This document shows, piece after piece, positions 50,615-52,500 of a stretch of 52,500 nucleotides of DNA (positions are counted from its first letter, which is position 1; each line of letters opens with the position of its first letter). The position numbers were made by a program, and so were the translations under genes. The DNA is taken from contig CAUYUJ010007269.1 in NCBI GenBank assembly GCA_963575745.1, positions 80,001 to 132,500 of the forward strand. The letters run 5' to 3'. The notes beneath the pieces are model-generated. The model did no database searches. It saw only the letters and a list, made by a program, of their open reading frames with translations, and had not been told where the DNA came from. This DNA is from Prorocentrum cordatum. Taxonomy: Eukaryota; Sar; Dinophyceae; Prorocentrales; Prorocentraceae.

Positions 50615-52500
50615 TCACTCCGTGCGGACCGATATCCTCGAAGACACTTGCCAACGGAGCCTCTCGTTTGGCGAGTTAGAAACGATGCTGCGGGTCCCGG
50701 CCACGCTGACCCCGTCAAGCTCTTCCTCCTGAAGGCGCCGCTGCCGCAGATCTGGAAACTGCTCCTCGAACCGGTGAAGCTGCTCGCGGTATGGTAGCAG
50801 AAGCGCGCTCAGGTCCTCAATATATTCTTGCCCGTGGGACTCGTCATTCCATTCGCGAACCTTGGGCACAAGATTTGTGACGCGGTCCCACACCACGTGC
50901 TGCATGGGCCAACTCCAGAGGGCATGCCGATTTTTCAAGAGGAACGCCCTGAGTTCCGACAATAATGAGTCGACATACTTCTCAAAATCATCAGCGTCTG
51001 CTTCCAATAGGCTTCTACGTTTGGACTTGTCGGGCGTCGGCGACTGGGCTGCCACAAGATAAAGCAACAATACAATCAGAACAACAGAAATAATGATACA
51101 CACCGCGCTAGCAATCCATGCAGCTTGTAAACCGCAGTGCGTGTAAACTAAAGCCATGGTCTGCTGCCCAAATGCTTGAGCTAGATACATGCCCATCAGG
51201 GGCACGGCCATGGTATTTGCCAACCGATTTGCATAATGAGCGCTTGCATATTGTGACAGCAGCGGGCCGATCGCCGGGACGATGATGCCAAGGCACATGC
51301 CGGATACTGCATTGAGTAAGGCAACTTGCCAGAGTTGTGAGCAGAAACCATACGCGATGTAGACGCCAGCCCAACCAGCACCGCTGATGAGTAATGGCAC
51401 TGTCTCCCCCACCCTTGATGTTAGAGGAAGGAACACGAACATCGAGAAAAACAAATTGAGGAGACCCTGCGGCATGGCCAAAAGCCCGACAGCCTTCGCG
51501 ATGTTTCCCTCCGCGTTTTCTCCAACCGCGCTCTCCTCCTCCTGGGCCTCATTTTCCAGTCGGGCCAGGTCAAGGAGTGCCAGATCGCCGCTGAGGGGCA
51601 CCTGCACTGTCATGAGGCCAAAGACTGGATCTCTAAGCATCAAGGGTAAGAGTAACATGTAGCCTGCCACCGTAGTGAACAGAAACATGTACGCCGTGAA
51701 GAACAGCAGCACTACCTTGTCGCACCAGGGGCTCGAGGCAACCTTGCTGCACAATGGGCTCGAACCGCTATCGTCGCTGCCTTCAAAGTCCGTTTCTGAC
51801 TCGGCTGCACTGTCGCTTCCACTCTGGGAGCCTCCGGGTGGATGGGCAGGCGGGTCGGTCCTGAGGCTGTGCGTGCTCTCGTTGCCCTGCAGCGCCTCAA
51901 GGGCTGCATCGCTGCTCGTGACGGGCAGAATACCAAGGTCTGACGTACCAATATCCCGATCAATTGCGCAGACTGGCCGCTCGCGTGTGGCAGCGGCTTC
52001 GGTGGCCGCCCTGATGTCCTTCACCTCCTGGAAATTGATGCACGCCCACAGCAAGCCAACCAGAGCAGTCCCCGAACAGATCCAGAAAGGAAGCGGGAGA
52101 TGAAGGGAAGCAAGGCTCCCTGCGATGGGGCCGAGCACCACTCCTGCAGCTTGATTCGCGACCAAGAGGCCGGTCATGCGCCGCTTCAGCAGGGCCGCAT
52201 CACCTAGGGATAGCTCAGCAATATATGCACGCACAACAGTCGCAGTTCCGCCGAAGAGACCAGCGAGCCCCTGGCCGATCATGAAACTTAACACCTCCAA
52301 GCCAGATATTCTCCATGCTATGCCCTGAAAAGCGTATCCAACCGCACTGCCAACAAGCGAAATGAAAATTACGACTTTGCGACCTCGCGCGTCACTGAGC
52401 TTGGGCATCCAGAAATTTGCGAGTATCAAGCAGATGCCTTGCGCGGTGGCGAAAGTTGCGATTGTGCTGACGCTGGCGCCGATCCAACGACCATACGGCA
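50615..52500 (-). CDS. MFS transporter, TetA/DHA1-like, 5' end beyond the window
   Basis: An uninterrupted minus-strand frame runs from the window edge (first full codon at 52498) to TGA at 50615, at least 628 codons with no intron. Its frame is open upstream of any ATG near 52430, so the start lies outside. After TM2 comes the MFS signature SDARGRKVV. Hydrophobic segments fit TM2-TM6 (down to about 52010), then an acidic Ser/Asp-rich cytoplasmic loop of about 90 residues. TM7 starts near VVLLFFTAYMFLFTTVAGYM, and TM8-TM12 end near VCIIISVVLIVLLLYLVA. A C-terminal tail of about 155 residues is charged and possibly coiled (LRRFEEQFP-like, with LHRFEEQFPDLRQRR). Such proteins export small molecules in exchange for protons or act as organic solute carriers in membranes. 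The substrate cannot be read from sequence. The composition and intact frame contrast with all neighbours. Confidence 0.85.
   Translation of the reverse strand, partial: PYGRWIGASVSTIATFATAQGICLILANFWMPKLSDARGRKVVIFISLVGSAVGYAFQGIAWRISGLEVLSFMIGQGLAGLFGGTATVVRAYIAELSLGDAALLKRRMTGLLVANQAAGVVLGPIAGSLASLHLPLPFWICSGTALVGLLWACINFQEVKDIRAATEAAATRERPVCAIDRDIGTSDLGILPVTSSDAALEALQGNESTHSLRTDPPAHPPGGSQSGSDSAAESETDFEGSDDSGSSPLCSKVASSPWCDKVVLLFFTAYMFLFTTVAGYMLLLPLMLRDPVFGLMTVQVPLSGDLALLDLARLENEAQEEESAVGENAEGNIAKAVGLLAMPQGLLNLFFSMFVFLPLTSRVGETVPLLISGAGWAGVYIAYGFCSQLWQVALLNAVSGMCLGIIVPAIGPLLSQYASAHYANRLANTMAVPLMGMYLAQAFGQQTMALVYTHCGLQAAWIASAVCIIISVVLIVLLLYLVAAQSPTPDKSKRRSLLEADADDFEKYVDSLLSELRAFLLKNRHALWSWPMQHVVWDRVTNLVPKVREWNDESHGQEYIEDLSALLLPYREQLHRFEEQFPDLRQRRLQEEELDGVSVAGTRSIVSNSPNERLRWQVSSRISVRTE

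Overview
The window looks like a repeat-dominated nuclear segment of a large-genome eukaryotic microbe, most likely a dinoflagellate. This is an inference. The support is GC-rich coding, very sparse genes, in-frame and out-of-frame introns inside the main gene (one possible donor is non-GT), a LINE remnant with a C-terminal RNase H domain, dense microsatellites, tandem arrays and short terminal-inverted-repeat (TIR) elements, and a protein N-terminus resembling dinoflagellate Sh3-like sequence. No bacterial operon structure, rRNA, tRNA or spliced-leader sequence was recognised.

Layout. 1-15.7 kb is almost entirely repeats: CCT and CA microsatellites, a composite dispersed repeat (about 1.15-3.07 kb), a 1 kb CAT array, CGACCCACCC arrays, a 27-bp palindromic satellite (11.08-11.64 kb), a large foldback element (11.66-12.09 kb), T/A homopolymer palindromes and a 0.87 kb TTTTGTCCCC-type array. 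15.9-23.7 kb holds the main gene, about 7.8 kb on the + strand. Its exons encode, in order, a possible Sh3-like N-terminus, a linker with a duplicated module, a D5-type N-domain with an SF3-like helicase, a polymerase with family-A-like motifs, a cysteine cluster and a KDZ-type transposase domain. 24-26 kb has scattered coding-like pieces on the minus strand that I cannot identify, followed by a cluster of 11-bp palindromes. 26.3-29 kb is repeats plus a 450-bp TIR element. 29.1-31.6 kb (perhaps to about 32 kb) is a decayed LINE on the minus strand with RNase H catalytic residues still visible, disrupted by two TIR elements. 32-50.4 kb is again repeats: CCCCAAGAGG tracts, a 77-bp array (36.4 kb) and a related 90-bp satellite of about 29 units (41.6-44.25 kb) with a shared leader, several TIR elements, GGC arrays and a further copy of the composite repeat. 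The right edge (50.6-52.5 kb, minus strand) carries an apparently intact but edge-truncated MFS transporter.

How the parts relate. The only convincing host-type gene is the MFS transporter. The central gene is best read as the replication and transposition machinery of a large DNA transposon: a helicase, a DNA polymerase-like domain and a DDE-type KDZ transposase encoded in one direction within one transcription unit. Most long open frames elsewhere are by-products of tandem repeats whose period is a multiple of three.
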